Assembly (NCBI RefSeq): GCF_011045165.1
Contig: NZ_JAAKZI010000018.1
Span: 1 to 64,000, forward strand
DNA: 64,000 bases
Direction of reading: 5' to 3'
Source: Arthrobacter silviterrae
GTDB lineage: Bacteria > Actinomycetota > Actinomycetes > Actinomycetales > Micrococcaceae
Shown here piece after piece: positions 1 through 9,012 of this stretch. A program made the position numbers and the translations under genes. Position 1 is the stretch's first letter; the number at the start of each line of letters is the position of its first letter. The notes beneath the pieces are model-generated. The model was not told the DNA's origin, did not search any database, and saw only the letters and a list, made by a program, of their open reading frames with translations.

Positions 1-3
1 GGG

Positions 4-1581
4 CTAACGCGGGGCGGTTCCGACGGCCGGGAACAGCGTGCTGAATTCGGCAAATGTGCCACAGGGCTTCGGCGATCCCCAGAGCTGCTGGGACAGGGAC
101 CGGAACCAGTCAAGGGTTTGATCCGCCACTTCCGCCTCCGTCAGGGCGTCAGGGTAATCACACCAGATAGACATGACCGCCCCGGCAACGGGCACCGACG
201 CGTCCAGCTCGTCGTCGAGCAGGCCGCCGGCCGCCCCCATGAATAAGCGGGGGCGCCACAACTCGTACACGCCCTCGGCGGACTTCCTGCCCGTGGTGGG
301 CGGGACGGAGTCGGAGGACAGCACAAAGTACAAGTGGTCGCCGTTGCGGTTCACAAGGCGGTGCCCGGCGCGGTGGAAGTCACTGGCGCCGGGGAACCCG
401 GCATTCCAGCGGATCCAGCATTCCACGTCCACATCCGGGTCCAACGGGACACCGCGGGCGCCGGGGTGCACGTGGTCGTTCCAGACCCGGGCCCGTTTCC
501 CCGCGGACCGGAGCAGGGCGCTGAGCTGGTTGAGGTAGAGCGTGTACCCGTCCACTGCCGTGCTGCCCGGGTTGCCGGTTTCCGCCCGTGCCCACGCGGC
601 CAGGCCGGGGTAGCGCAGCGGGTCCTGGTGCCCGGCCGGCTCCCAGGGGGCGGCAAAGAATTCGTCGCCGCCCAGATGGAAGTACGGTCCGGGGAAGCGG
701 TCCGCCCATTCCAGCACGACGTCGGCCGCCAGGGTCCGGGCCGCCGCGTTGGCGACATTGAGCTTGTCTTTTTCAACGGTCCCGTGGCGGTCCGTGATTG
801 CCAGTTCGGGGCGCCGGGCCAGGATGGCGGCCGCATGGGACGGGGTGTCGAACTCGGGCACCACCGTGACGTGGTGGGCGGCTGCGACGGCCAGAATGCC
901 GTCCAGGTCCCCGTAGGAGAGGTGCTTTTCGCTGACAATTTCCGGGTGGCTGGTGCATTCCAGGCCAACCCCGACGTTGTCGTTCAGGTGCAGGTGGAGG
1001 TGGTTCAGCTTCAGCCAGCCCATGTTTTCAATGAGACGCTTGAGCCATTCCGGGGAGAAGTATTTGCGGCCGACATCAACCATGACGCCGCGCTGTTCGA
1101 ACGCGGGCCAGTCGGTGATGGTGCCGGTGGGCGCAGTCCCGCTGCGCAACAGCTGCAGCAGCGTCCGGGTGCCGTAGTACAGGCCCGCCACGGCGGGGGC
1201 CGTGATGGTCAGGACCGGGCCGGCCGTCAGCCGGTAGGCCTCGGCCAGCTGCCCGGCGGTGAGGCCCGCATCGACCAGCGGCTCGAGGCGCAGCTCGATG
1301 TCGCCGGGCTGGGCGGGGCCGGCGGGGGCCTGGAAGCGTGCAGGGGCGGCCGGGCCGGCTTCCCCTGCACGTTCCCGGGCAACTTCCCCTGCACGTTCCC
1401 GGGCACGTTCCCCGGCAAGTTCCCCGGACAGCAGCGCAGCCAGTTCCCCCAACAAGGGCGCATCCCGTGCCGCCACCACCACACGCGGCCGGGACGCGGG
1501 AACCCAGGGCCCCGGCACGCCCGGCCCCCGGCCGTCGCGGTCCTTCCACTGCTGCACGGCGGGTACGGTCTGCATCCTCAT
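4..1581 (-). CDS. GH20-like beta-N-acetylhexosaminidase, divergent, 525 aa
   Basis: Predicted to remove terminal beta-linked N-acetylhexosamine. The family signature HLGGDE, with the catalytic Asp-Glu pair, lies near residue 303 and follows a TIM-barrel entry segment (DVGRKYFSPEW, then NHLHLHLND). The barrel is preceded by a short N-terminal alpha/beta domain. Residues about 48-79 are an odd low-complexity stretch rich in Ala, Arg, Glu and Gly, encoded by imperfect tandem repeats. The reading frame stays open upstream to 1734 inside the previous gene, but the ATG at 1581 lies 20 bases after that gene's stop and gives a normal GH20 N-terminus. No strong ribosome site is visible. No signal peptide is seen, so the enzyme is probably cytoplasmic. 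It is the last gene of the four-gene glycosidase operon. Family is fairly sure; substrate is not. Confidence 0.85.
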   Translation of the reverse strand: MRMQTVPAVQQWKDRDGRGPGVPGPWVPASRPRVVVAARDAPLLGELAALLSGELAGERARERAGEVARERAGEAGPAAPARFQAPAGPAQPGDIELRLEPLVDAGLTAGQLAEAYRLTAGPVLTITAPAVAGLYYGTRTLLQLLRSGTAPTGTITDWPAFEQRGVMVDVGRKYFSPEWLKRLIENMGWLKLNHLHLHLNDNVGVGLECTSHPEIVSEKHLSYGDLDGILAVAAAHHVTVVPEFDTPSHAAAILARRPELAITDRHGTVEKDKLNVANAAARTLAADVVLEWADRFPGPYFHLGGDEFFAAPWEPAGHQDPLRYPGLAAWARAETGNPGSTAVDGYTLYLNQLSALLRSAGKRARVWNDHVHPGARGVPLDPDVDVECWIRWNAGFPGASDFHRAGHRLVNRNGDHLYFVLSSDSVPPTTGRKSAEGVYELWRPRLFMGAAGGLLDDELDASVPVAGAVMSIWCDYPDALTEAEVADQTLDWFRSLSQQLWGSPKPCGTFAEFSTLFPAVGTAPR

Positions 1582-1600
1582 AACTGGCTGCGCCCCGCCC

Positions 1601-3193
1601 TCAGCGCCCGGCCTTGGCCGCGATGTCTGGGCGTTCCTGCCAGGCGTGCGGGCCGGCCAGCGGCCGGAAGTCCACCCCTGCAGCCGCCAGCCGGTCCAGG
1701 TGCCCGTCCTCGAGCCGCTCCACAAAGTCCGCATAGTCGCGGTCCCGGCTCCAGGCCAGCTCGGCGAAGGCGCTCAGGCGCGGGTAGGTGTTGTAGTCGC
1801 GGATCTCGCGGGTGTCCAGGTACTCCGTCCAGACCTGCGCCTGGATGCCTGTGATCGCGGCACCTCCGGCCTGGGCAGCCGCCAGCACGCGCGGTTCCAG
1901 TGGCTCAAAGTTGTACAGCTTTTCCGTGGACAGCAGGGGGCTGCAGCCGCTGGGCTCGCGGGGATCGTCATTTTCGCGGTAGTCCAGGTACAGGTGCGAG
2001 CAGCAGGAAATGGTGGTGTCGTAGCCTGCCGACAGGCTGTGCACCACGGTGTCCAGCCCGCCCCAGGCGTTGACCACGGCCGTCTGCGGCATGGTGGGGC
2101 TGACGGCCTCGTGCCACACGCCGGCGCGGCGCCCCCGGGCCTCCACATGCGCGGCGAGCTGGCCCAAGAACCAGCCGTGCAGCAGTTCCACGGACTCCAG
2201 GCCCAGCTCCGCCGCGCGCTGCCGCACTGTGTCGGAGGCGTGCCAGCGTTCGTAGGGAACCTCGTCGCCGCCAATGTGGATGATGGGGGCGTCAAAGACG
2301 TCCATCACGGTGTCCAGCACGGTGCGGAAGAAGTCCAGCGTGTAGTCCGACGGGTCCAGGATGCAGTCGTTCACGCCCCACCCGGTCCACACCTGGACGT
2401 CCGGCGCGTCGACGCCCAGCTGCGGGTAGGCGGCAATGGCAGCCACCGAGTGCCCGGGCAGGTCAATTTCAGGAATGATGGTCACCCCGCGCTCGCGGGC
2501 ATAGGCGACGGCGTCGCGCAGTTCCTGGATCGAGTAGCAGCCGCCGTGCGGGCGCCCGGTCATGAACCGGCCGTCCTCCGTGTAGACGGCCATGGTGTCG
2601 CTGCGCCATGAGGAGACGTCCCGAAGCCGCGGGAACGCCGGAATGTCCATGCGCCAGCCCTGGTCGTCCGTGAGGTGCAGATGCAGCGCGTTGAGTTTGT
2701 GCGCGGCGGCCAGGTCGATGAATCGCAGCAGTTCATCCAGCGGCATGAAGTGCCGCGACACGTCCAGGTGCACCCCGCGGAAGGAGAAATTCGGCTCATC
2801 GGTGATGGTGACGTTGGGAAGTTCGACGCCGGTGCCCCGCCGGGGTGCCGTGCTGAAGCCCCGAGTGCCCACCAGTTGGCGCAGTGTCTGGGCCGCATTG
2901 ATGATGCCGGCGGAACTTGCAGCCTCGATGGCGATTCCCGTCGGGTTGACGGCCAGCGTGTATGCGCCCTCCTGCAGGGCAGCGTCCTCGGTGATGCGCA
3001 GCCAGCCCTCTTCACCGCCGGACTGATTGGCCGGGACCGCCTGGATGCGGGCATCCAGCCAGTCCTCCAGCGCCCGGTTCAGCCAGGTGCCCAGCGGCGT
3101 AAAGGAGGACACGCTGAATGCCTCGGGGACGGCCGTGAAGCCGTGGTGCTCAACTACCGACGTCGGGAGGGGGATAAGGTTCAGTTTGCTCAT
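1601..3193 (-). CDS. GH20 beta-N-acetylhexosaminidase, 530 aa
   Basis: A canonical glycoside hydrolase family 20 enzyme, expected to release terminal GlcNAc (or GalNAc) from oligosaccharides. An N-terminal GH20b-type domain (about residues 1-125) leads into the barrel (FRGVHLDVSRHF, then LNALHLHLTDDQGWR). The catalytic pair is in HIGGDE near residue 309. The start ATG at 3193 overlaps the stop of the upstream gene as ATGA, which indicates translational coupling; a start seven codons earlier is possible but less likely. There is no signal peptide. In context it would take GlcNAc from the chitobiose core or from antennae after the mannosidases act. The protein is clearly different from the neighbouring GH20, so the two probably differ in linkage or chain-length preference. 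Confidence 0.93.
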   Translation of the reverse strand: MSKLNLIPLPTSVVEHHGFTAVPEAFSVSSFTPLGTWLNRALEDWLDARIQAVPANQSGGEEGWLRITEDAALQEGAYTLAVNPTGIAIEAASSAGIINAAQTLRQLVGTRGFSTAPRRGTGVELPNVTITDEPNFSFRGVHLDVSRHFMPLDELLRFIDLAAAHKLNALHLHLTDDQGWRMDIPAFPRLRDVSSWRSDTMAVYTEDGRFMTGRPHGGCYSIQELRDAVAYARERGVTIIPEIDLPGHSVAAIAAYPQLGVDAPDVQVWTGWGVNDCILDPSDYTLDFFRTVLDTVMDVFDAPIIHIGGDEVPYERWHASDTVRQRAAELGLESVELLHGWFLGQLAAHVEARGRRAGVWHEAVSPTMPQTAVVNAWGGLDTVVHSLSAGYDTTISCCSHLYLDYRENDDPREPSGCSPLLSTEKLYNFEPLEPRVLAAAQAGGAAITGIQAQVWTEYLDTREIRDYNTYPRLSAFAELAWSRDRDYADFVERLEDGHLDRLAAAGVDFRPLAGPHAWQERPDIAAKAGR

Positions 3194-4557
3194 GCTTCCA
3201 CCGTTTCGTTCCATATGTTTGCTTCGCTGACCACCGGGGCAGCGCCTGTGCCGGCCGCCTCGGCACCCAGCTGCCCGGGAGTGACAACGTTGGTGATGCC
3301 GCGTCCGGCCAGGTGGGCCGTGTCCGCCAGTTTCGATTCACGCACCAGGGCGGGCTTTTCGCCGCGGGCCGCCAGTTCCAGCCAGGCGGCAAACACCTCC
3401 CCGGACGGGTCCGTCACGGACCGGCCGATTCCCGTTGACTCGTCCCCCGGGTCGAAGGACAGGGCCGTGCCGCGCTGGCGCAGCGGTGTCGGGTTGAGCT
3501 TTTCCTCGGCTATCAGCTCGGCCAGGCGGCGCCCCGCGGGCTTGACCTTGCGGTCCGAGTCGAGCAGGCCCAGGGTGTATTCCAGCTCCGGGAAGTCGGC
3601 CAACTTGCGGCTGACGTCATGCGAGCACCACCAGGTGACGCCCCACAGGTTCGGGGTGTCCAGGGACGGGCGCAGGCTGGCCTCCAGGAAATCGGCTGCC
3701 TCAGCCTTGGGCACGGCCGGGTACGGTGCGCCGATTTCCTGCAGCCAGATGGGCCGTCCGGGGTTGTCGGCCCAGGCGTCGGCCAGCTGCACCAGGTAGT
3801 CGGCAAAGAGCGTCCGGGCGGGGTGGCCGGCCGGGAACAGCTGCGCCACGGACGTGAACACCCACGAGTGCACCGTGGTGGAGTCGCCCAGGGAGGCCGC
3901 GTGGCGCGGCGTCACGGGGGACGAATCGATGAACCAGACGTTGTCGTCAAAGCTGTGCTGGTGCATGCCGGCCGGCCACACCTTCTTCACGGAGGAGATG
4001 AGCGTGTTGATCCATTCGCCCATCTGCGCAGGCGTGGTCACATGCTTTTCCGGGTGGCGGGCCACCGCGAACTGGTTCGTCTCGTTGCCCAGCGTCATTC
4101 CGAGCACGTTGGGCCGGGAGGTGACCTCGGTGGCCAGGGCCGTGACCAGTTCGGCTTCGGCGGCAATGACGTCGGGGTCGGTGAAGATGTTGCGGCGGTG
4201 CCAGCTGGTGACCCAGGACGGCAGGTAGTCGTAGCTGGAGAGGTGCCCCTGCAGCCCGTCAACGGAAACATCCAGGCCGAATTCCGCGGCCGCGTCCACC
4301 ACCTTGCCGACGTCGGCGATGCCCTCGGGGCGGATCAGGGACCGGTTGGGCTGCAGCAGCGGCCACAGCGGGAAAATCCGCACATGGTCCAGGCCGATGG
4401 AGGCGATGGATTCCAGGTCCGCCTTGACCGAGTCAATGTTCAAGTCCTGCCAGGAGTGGAACCAGCTGTCGCTGGGGGTGTAGTTGACGCCCCAGCGCAG
4501 CGGCTGCTGCCGGACCTGGTTAAAGGCGGCGTCGAAGGTGTGCGGGGAGCCGGTCAC
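3190..4557 (-). CDS. GH5-like (clan GH-A) glycoside hydrolase, 455 aa
   Basis: A retaining TIM-barrel glycosidase of the GH5 / mannanase type. The start region has RWGVNYTPS and HVRIFPLWP. The acid/base motif is LGNETNQF near residue 160, and the nucleophile candidate is the Glu of WLQEIGAPYP near residue 273. A C-terminal extension of about 100 residues follows the barrel. The start is GTG at 4557, which overlaps the stop of the alpha-mannosidase gene (GTGA). There is no signal peptide. Since a beta-1,4-mannose is the last mannose left on an N-glycan core, a role on Man-beta-1,4-GlcNAc is an attractive inference, but a beta-mannanase or another beta-glycosidase is equally compatible with the sequence. 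Confidence 0.8.
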   Translation of the reverse strand: MTGSPHTFDAAFNQVRQQPLRWGVNYTPSDSWFHSWQDLNIDSVKADLESIASIGLDHVRIFPLWPLLQPNRSLIRPEGIADVGKVVDAAAEFGLDVSVDGLQGHLSSYDYLPSWVTSWHRRNIFTDPDVIAAEAELVTALATEVTSRPNVLGMTLGNETNQFAVARHPEKHVTTPAQMGEWINTLISSVKKVWPAGMHQHSFDDNVWFIDSSPVTPRHAASLGDSTTVHSWVFTSVAQLFPAGHPARTLFADYLVQLADAWADNPGRPIWLQEIGAPYPAVPKAEAADFLEASLRPSLDTPNLWGVTWWCSHDVSRKLADFPELEYTLGLLDSDRKVKPAGRRLAELIAEEKLNPTPLRQRGTALSFDPGDESTGIGRSVTDPSGEVFAAWLELAARGEKPALVRESKLADTAHLAGRGITNVVTPGQLGAEAAGTGAAPVVSEANIWNETVEA

Positions 4558-7500
4558 TGGGTGCCTTTCTTCAGGCGGAGGGTGGTGATCTGGAACGGGC
4601 GCAGCGCCACGGAAAGGGTCTTGCCGCCGTCGGCGCCGTCGGTCACGGTGAGGGTGCCCGCGCCGTACGGCTGTTCGAGGAGGTTGTTTTCCTCGGCGGA
4701 GAGCACCTGGAAGGAGGTGTTCAGCGTGACCTTGGCGCGGGCGCCGAGGGGCTCGTACAGGCGCACGATCACGTCGCCGCTGCGGTCGTCAGCCATCTTC
4801 ACGGCCTCCACCAGGGCTGCCGGGGAGCTGGTGGTGACCAGCGGTGCAACCGGGGCCCCCGTAAGGGCGCGCTCGGGAAGGTTGAGCGCGTAACCGGCGG
4901 CAACGGCGTCGGACACGTCAGCCCCGACCACGAACGCGTACGTGAGCTGGTGCCTGCCCTGGTCCGTTTCCGGGTCGGGGAACTTCGGCCCGCGCAGCAG
5001 GGACAGGCGCACCGTGGTGTAGCTGGAACCGTCATCGCCCAGGTGGCGGGAAACATCGTGGCCGTACGTGGAGTCGTTGACCACGGCCGCGCCGAAGCCC
5101 GGCTCGCTGACGTGGACCCAGCGGTGTGCGCAGACCTCGAAGCGGGCGCTGTCCCAGGAGGTGTTCTCGTGGGTCGGGCGGGTGATGTGGCCGTATTGGG
5201 TTTCGTAGCGGGCCGAATCGGCGTGCACGTCGATGGGGAACGCCGCCTTGAGCAGGGTTTCCTGTTCGTGCCAGTCGATGGTGTTGCGGACCGTGATGGT
5301 CTTTGAGTCCGGGGCGATCCGTACCTCCTGGACCGCCTTGGAGTTGCGGAAGGAGCGCGCGATGGTGACCACCACCGTGCCGTCGTTCTCGGTTGCCGTC
5401 TCCAGAGAATCCAGTTCGCGCACGTCGGTGACGGTGTTCTTGTAGAACTCGTCGATGTCCCAGGCGTCCCACATGTTCGGGAAGTCGGCATGCAGCTGGA
5501 GCAGGTTGGCGCCCTGGCCGGCAGGGACCACTTCGCGTCCCGCCGCCACGTCCACCATGGAGGTGATGACGCCGTCCGCGCCGAAGGTCACCGTGACCAG
5601 GCCATTGTCGACGACGGTTGTGCCGCCGTCGCGCGTGACCGTCACGGGGGCCTGGGCTGCTGCCGGGACGCCGGCCGAGAAGGCGGCAATGCCGTGGCGG
5701 GCGAACGGCGAGCCGTTGAACACGAGGTTTTCCGGGCCTGCCGCAACCGTGGACAGTGCCTCCTGGGCGCGGCTGATGATCGCATTCAGGTCCGCCGTCA
5801 TTTCGGCGTGGCGCTCGGCGGCTTCGCGGTGCACCCAGGCGATGGAGGAGCCGGGCAGGATGTCGTGGAACTGGTGGAGGAGCACCAGCTTCCAGATGCG
5901 GTCCAGTTCCTCGTAGGGGTAGTCGACCAGGCCCCGGGCGGCGGCCGTGGCGCTCCACAGTTCCGCTTCGCGCAGCAGGTGCTCGTTGCGGCGGTTTCCC
6001 TGCTTGGTCAGCGTCTGCGAGGTGTAGGTGCCGCGGTGCAGTTCCAGGTAGAGCTCACCCTTCCAGACCGGAGCGTTGGAGTACTCCGCCTCGGCGGCCG
6101 TGAAGAATTCCTTGGGGGTCTGGATGGTGACCTGCGGGGAGCCTTCCAGGTCCTTGGTGCGGCGCGCACGGGCGATCATTTCGCGGGTGGGTCCGCCGCC
6201 GCCGTCGCCCCAGCCAAAGGGGGCCAGGGAATGGTTGGAGGCGCCCTTGTCCCGGAAGTTGCGCACGGCGTGGGCCAGCTGTCCTCCGGAAAGGTCCGAG
6301 TTGTAGGTGTCAACGGGCGGGAAGTGGGTGAAAACGCGGGTGCCGTCGATGCCCTCCCAGTTAAAAGTGTGGTGGGGGAACTTGTTGACGGTGTTCCAGG
6401 AGATCTTCTGCGTCAGGAACCACTTGGCTCCGGCCTGCTTGACGATCTGGGGGAGGGCGGCGGAGTAGCCGAAGGAGTCCGGCAGCCAGACCTCCTCGCA
6501 TTGGATGCCAAAATTCTCGCGGAAGAAGCGCTGGCCATAGGTGAACTGGCGGGCCATGGCCTCGGAGCCGACCATGTTGGTGTCCGACTCCACCCACATG
6601 CCGCCCACCGGGATGAAGCGGCCTTCTTCCACGGCGGCCTTGACCTTGGCAAAGACCTCGGGGCGCTGTTCCTTGATCCATTCATACTGCTGGGCGGAGG
6701 ACATGGCGAATTGCATGTCTGGGTATTCGGCGAGCAGGTTCACCATGTTGGAGCTGGTGCGGGCCACCTTGCGGACAGTCTCGCGCACCGGCCAGAGCCA
6801 GGCCGAGTCAATGTGGGCGTGGCCAATCGCGGTCAGCTGGTGGGCGCTGGCGTTGGCGGGCTGGGCCAGCACCTTTTCCAGTTTTTGGCGGGCCGCGGCG
6901 GCCGTGCCGGGAATGTCGGTGAGGGAAACGGCGTCGAGCGCGTGCTCCAGGGCGTACAGGATGTCCCAGCGGCGCGGGTTCCCCAAGTCCAGCTCGTTTT
7001 GGAGCTGGTGCAGGACTTCCAGGTCCTGGACCAGCTCCCACACCTCGGTGTTGAAAATGTTGATGTCGGCCCTGGCCACCTTGTAGCGCGACTGGTTGCC
7101 GGCCGTGGACTTCTCGCCGAGCTCGGTGGGGACAAACGGGTTGTGGTCAAGGATCAGCGGGTTGGCGGCCGCCTCAAGGTAAAAGTCGATCTTCTCGCCG
7201 CCGGCGGCCTTGTCCGTGACGGGCAGCCAGGAGTTGAACGGGTTTAGTGCCTTGATGACGCTGCCGTCGGGGTTGTAGGCCAGCCCCTCGGCCTGGAAGC
7301 CGGGGGAATGCCCGTCCCAGCCCAGGTCGATGACCATTTCAACCTTGGCGCCGGCAGCCTCCGCCGGCACGGTGCCTGTGATGTGGATCCAGCTGGTGCC
7401 CCAGGCGGGGCCCCATTCCTCGCCCAGGGCAAACGGCACGTATTCCACTCCCGCCACAGCCTTCGCGGCGGTGTCGCCGCCGGGCAGGGCGACGGCGGGG

Positions 7501-7640
7501 TCCACGGGCTCGCCCATGCCGCCGTCCACATGCCATGCAGTCATCTCAAGGCCGGCCACCGGGGTGTAGATGGACGGAACAATCCGTTCCTTCAGGACTC
7601 GCTGTAACCGGTTCTCGATCAGGCTGTGGTTGTCATGCAT
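4554..7640 (-). CDS. GH38 alpha-mannosidase, 1028 aa
   Basis: A class II alpha-mannosidase that would hydrolyse alpha-linked mannose from N-glycan fragments, with zinc as cofactor. It has the family length and order. An N-terminal lead of about 265 residues precedes HIDSAWLWPVRET (zinc-binding His and Asp, near residue 275). WLPDSFGYSAALPQ near residue 387 carries the catalytic nucleophile Asp. Next come the middle three-helix domain and a large C-terminal beta domain (from about residue 640). The ATG at 7640 has a good ribosome site (GAAAGGTGAG). There is no signal peptide. It is the first gene of the operon GH38 / GH5-like / GH20 / GH20, whose first three genes overlap at start and stop codons. 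The operator-like site at 7721-7736 is about 80 bases upstream. Confidence 0.95.
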   Translation of the reverse strand: MHDNHSLIENRLQRVLKERIVPSIYTPVAGLEMTAWHVDGGMGEPVDPAVALPGGDTAAKAVAGVEYVPFALGEEWGPAWGTSWIHITGTVPAEAAGAKVEMVIDLGWDGHSPGFQAEGLAYNPDGSVIKALNPFNSWLPVTDKAAGGEKIDFYLEAAANPLILDHNPFVPTELGEKSTAGNQSRYKVARADINIFNTEVWELVQDLEVLHQLQNELDLGNPRRWDILYALEHALDAVSLTDIPGTAAAARQKLEKVLAQPANASAHQLTAIGHAHIDSAWLWPVRETVRKVARTSSNMVNLLAEYPDMQFAMSSAQQYEWIKEQRPEVFAKVKAAVEEGRFIPVGGMWVESDTNMVGSEAMARQFTYGQRFFRENFGIQCEEVWLPDSFGYSAALPQIVKQAGAKWFLTQKISWNTVNKFPHHTFNWEGIDGTRVFTHFPPVDTYNSDLSGGQLAHAVRNFRDKGASNHSLAPFGWGDGGGGPTREMIARARRTKDLEGSPQVTIQTPKEFFTAAEAEYSNAPVWKGELYLELHRGTYTSQTLTKQGNRRNEHLLREAELWSATAAARGLVDYPYEELDRIWKLVLLHQFHDILPGSSIAWVHREAAERHAEMTADLNAIISRAQEALSTVAAGPENLVFNGSPFARHGIAAFSAGVPAAAQAPVTVTRDGGTTVVDNGLVTVTFGADGVITSMVDVAAGREVVPAGQGANLLQLHADFPNMWDAWDIDEFYKNTVTDVRELDSLETATENDGTVVVTIARSFRNSKAVQEVRIAPDSKTITVRNTIDWHEQETLLKAAFPIDVHADSARYETQYGHITRPTHENTSWDSARFEVCAHRWVHVSEPGFGAAVVNDSTYGHDVSRHLGDDGSSYTTVRLSLLRGPKFPDPETDQGRHQLTYAFVVGADVSDAVAAGYALNLPERALTGAPVAPLVTTSSPAALVEAVKMADDRSGDVIVRLYEPLGARAKVTLNTSFQVLSAEENNLLEQPYGAGTLTVTDGADGGKTLSVALRPFQITTLRLKKGTQ

Positions 7641-7720
7641 GGGGGCTCACCTTTCGGGGGCGTGGGATCTACTGCCGGGGGATCTTCCTACAAGAAGCAT
7701 ATGTGCTAGTGGCAGACATC

Positions 7721-7736
7721 ACTTAGGCGCTTAAGC
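7721..7736. promoter_or_regulatory. Candidate operator ACTTAGGCGCTTAAGC
   Basis: The core is a dyad, CTTA-n-GCGC-n-TAAG, with perfect arms (7722-7735). The same 16 bases with one change (G to T) occur at 22201-22216. This copy lies between the divergent GH38 operon and the ABC importer operon, closer to the GH38 start. The shape resembles operators of LacI-type sugar regulators; the only regulator in the locus is a ROK protein, so the binder is uncertain. Confidence 0.6.
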
Positions 7737-7821
7737 TAGCATCATCAATGCAACCACTTTTTCGCTCCAGATGCCAGCGTTGGAGGCAAGCTTTATTTGA
7801 TATTCGAAAAAAGGATGCACT

Positions 7822-7836
7822 ATTACTTCAAGTAAT
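7822..7836. promoter_or_regulatory. Palindrome ATTACTT-C-AAGTAAT
   Basis: Two perfect 7-base arms around a single C, about 75 bases before the first importer gene and within the AT-rich stretch. Its sequence differs from the CTTA-n-GCGC-n-TAAG site in the same gap, so it could be the target of a second regulator such as the ROK protein or a global one. Confidence 0.45.
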
Positions 7837-7911
7837 CGAATGAAGTATGTGTTGTTTATTTGAAATTTGATGTATCGTAGCTCACAATCCACGAAAACTT
7901 GGGAGGTAAAT

Positions 7912-9009
7912 ATGTCCATTGATGTACAAGATCATCCGCCCTTGGATAAGGGGCCTGAGCCGGACCTGGAAGTGAAGAAGCAGCCCAGGTTCTCCTACAA
8001 GGCTCGGGTCCAAGGATTCAAGTACCTGGGCAAGCGGCTCGTCACGTACCTGATCGTGGCTTTTATCTCCCTGGTGGCCAACTTCATGCTGCCCCGCTTC
8101 ATGCCGGGCAACCCCGCGGACCAGATGATCCAAAGCATCGTTGCCAAGACGGGCAACATGCCCAGCCCCTATGCGCTGGCACAGATCTACGCCCGCTACG
8201 GCGATCCAAACCAAAACGTGTTGGTGGCGTTCTGGCACTACCTGGTCCAGACCCTCCAGGGGGACTTGGGCCTGTCCATCCAGTACTACCCGGTCCCGGT
8301 GGCCGACCTCATTGGCCGGGCCCTCCCGTGGACGCTGTACCTTGCGATCTTCTCCACCATCATTGGCTGGATCATTGGTACCTGGGCCGGCGCGAAGCTG
8401 GGCTGGAAGCCCGGGCGCAGGCTCGACTCGATCGTCACCCCGATCGCCATGTTCTTCAGTTCCATCCCGGCCTTCTGGCTGGGCCTGCTGCTGGTCTGGT
8501 TCATCAGCTACAAGAACGGTTGGCTGCCGCCCCAAGGCGCCTACAACGAAAGCCTGGCCATCAACCTGCTTGATCCCACGTTCCTGACCAGTGTGGCCAT
8601 CTATTCCATCCTGCCCATGGCCACGCTGGTGTTGGTGGGCTTCGCCAACTGGATGTTCACCATGCGCAACATGATGATCACCACGGTCAACGAGGACTAC
8701 GTCCAGCTGGCGCGGGCCAAGGGCCTCAAGCCCAACAAGGTGCTGCGCAACTATGCCGCGCGCAACGCACTCCTGCCCAACTTCACCGGCCTGGCCCAGT
8801 CCATCGGGGCGTCGCTGACGGCCGTGATCCTGGCCGAAAGCGTCTTCATCTACCCCGGCGTGGGCAGCCTGCTCTTCGCCGCCCAGGGCACGCGCGACTA
8901 CCCCGTCATGCAGGGCGTCATGCTGCTCATCATCCTGGTCAGCCTGGTCTTCAACTTCATCGCTGACTCCGTATACGTGCTGCTCGATCCGCGGACGAAG
9001 GAGAAATAA
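7912..9009 (+). CDS. ABC transporter permease, OppB/DppB type, 365 aa
   Basis: Inner-membrane subunit of a peptide/oligosaccharide-class (Opp/Dpp family) importer. About 45 cytosolic residues precede the first membrane helix (LVTYLIVAFISLVANFMLPRF). The GNPADQM segment after it is typical of DppB. The EAA loop that contacts the ATPases is DYVQLARAKGLKPNKVL, near residue 265. The ATG at 7912 has an excellent ribosome site (GGGAGGTAA). It is the first gene of a six-gene operon: permease, permease, ATPase, ATPase and two binding proteins. In this setting the cargo may be glycans or glycopeptides rather than plain peptides. Confidence 0.93.
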   Translation: MSIDVQDHPPLDKGPEPDLEVKKQPRFSYKARVQGFKYLGKRLVTYLIVAFISLVANFMLPRFMPGNPADQMIQSIVAKTGNMPSPYALAQIYARYGDPNQNVLVAFWHYLVQTLQGDLGLSIQYYPVPVADLIGRALPWTLYLAIFSTIIGWIIGTWAGAKLGWKPGRRLDSIVTPIAMFFSSIPAFWLGLLLVWFISYKNGWLPPQGAYNESLAINLLDPTFLTSVAIYSILPMATLVLVGFANWMFTMRNMMITTVNEDYVQLARAKGLKPNKVLRNYAARNALLPNFTGLAQSIGASLTAVILAESVFIYPGVGSLLFAAQGTRDYPVMQGVMLLIILVSLVFNFIADSVYVLLDPRTKEK

Positions 9010-9012
9010 GCC

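Larger units (their letters stand above)
7641..7911. promoter_or_regulatory. Divergent promoter region, AT-rich
   Basis: This 271-base gap separates GH38 (leftward) from the importer operon (rightward). From about 7740 to 7890 it is much richer in A and T than the surrounding DNA, as expected of a regulated promoter. It holds the 7721-7736 operator and the separate palindrome at 7822-7836. A weak rightward promoter may be TTGAAA (7860-7865) and CACAAT (7883-7888). A strong ribosome site, GGGAGGTAA, stands just before the ATG at 7912. Confidence 0.5.

Noticed and set aside
4..1734. Longer N-terminus for the first GH20 gene
   Set aside because: The extra 51 codons overlap the preceding gene and have no homology-like content; the start at 1581 fits the operon spacing.
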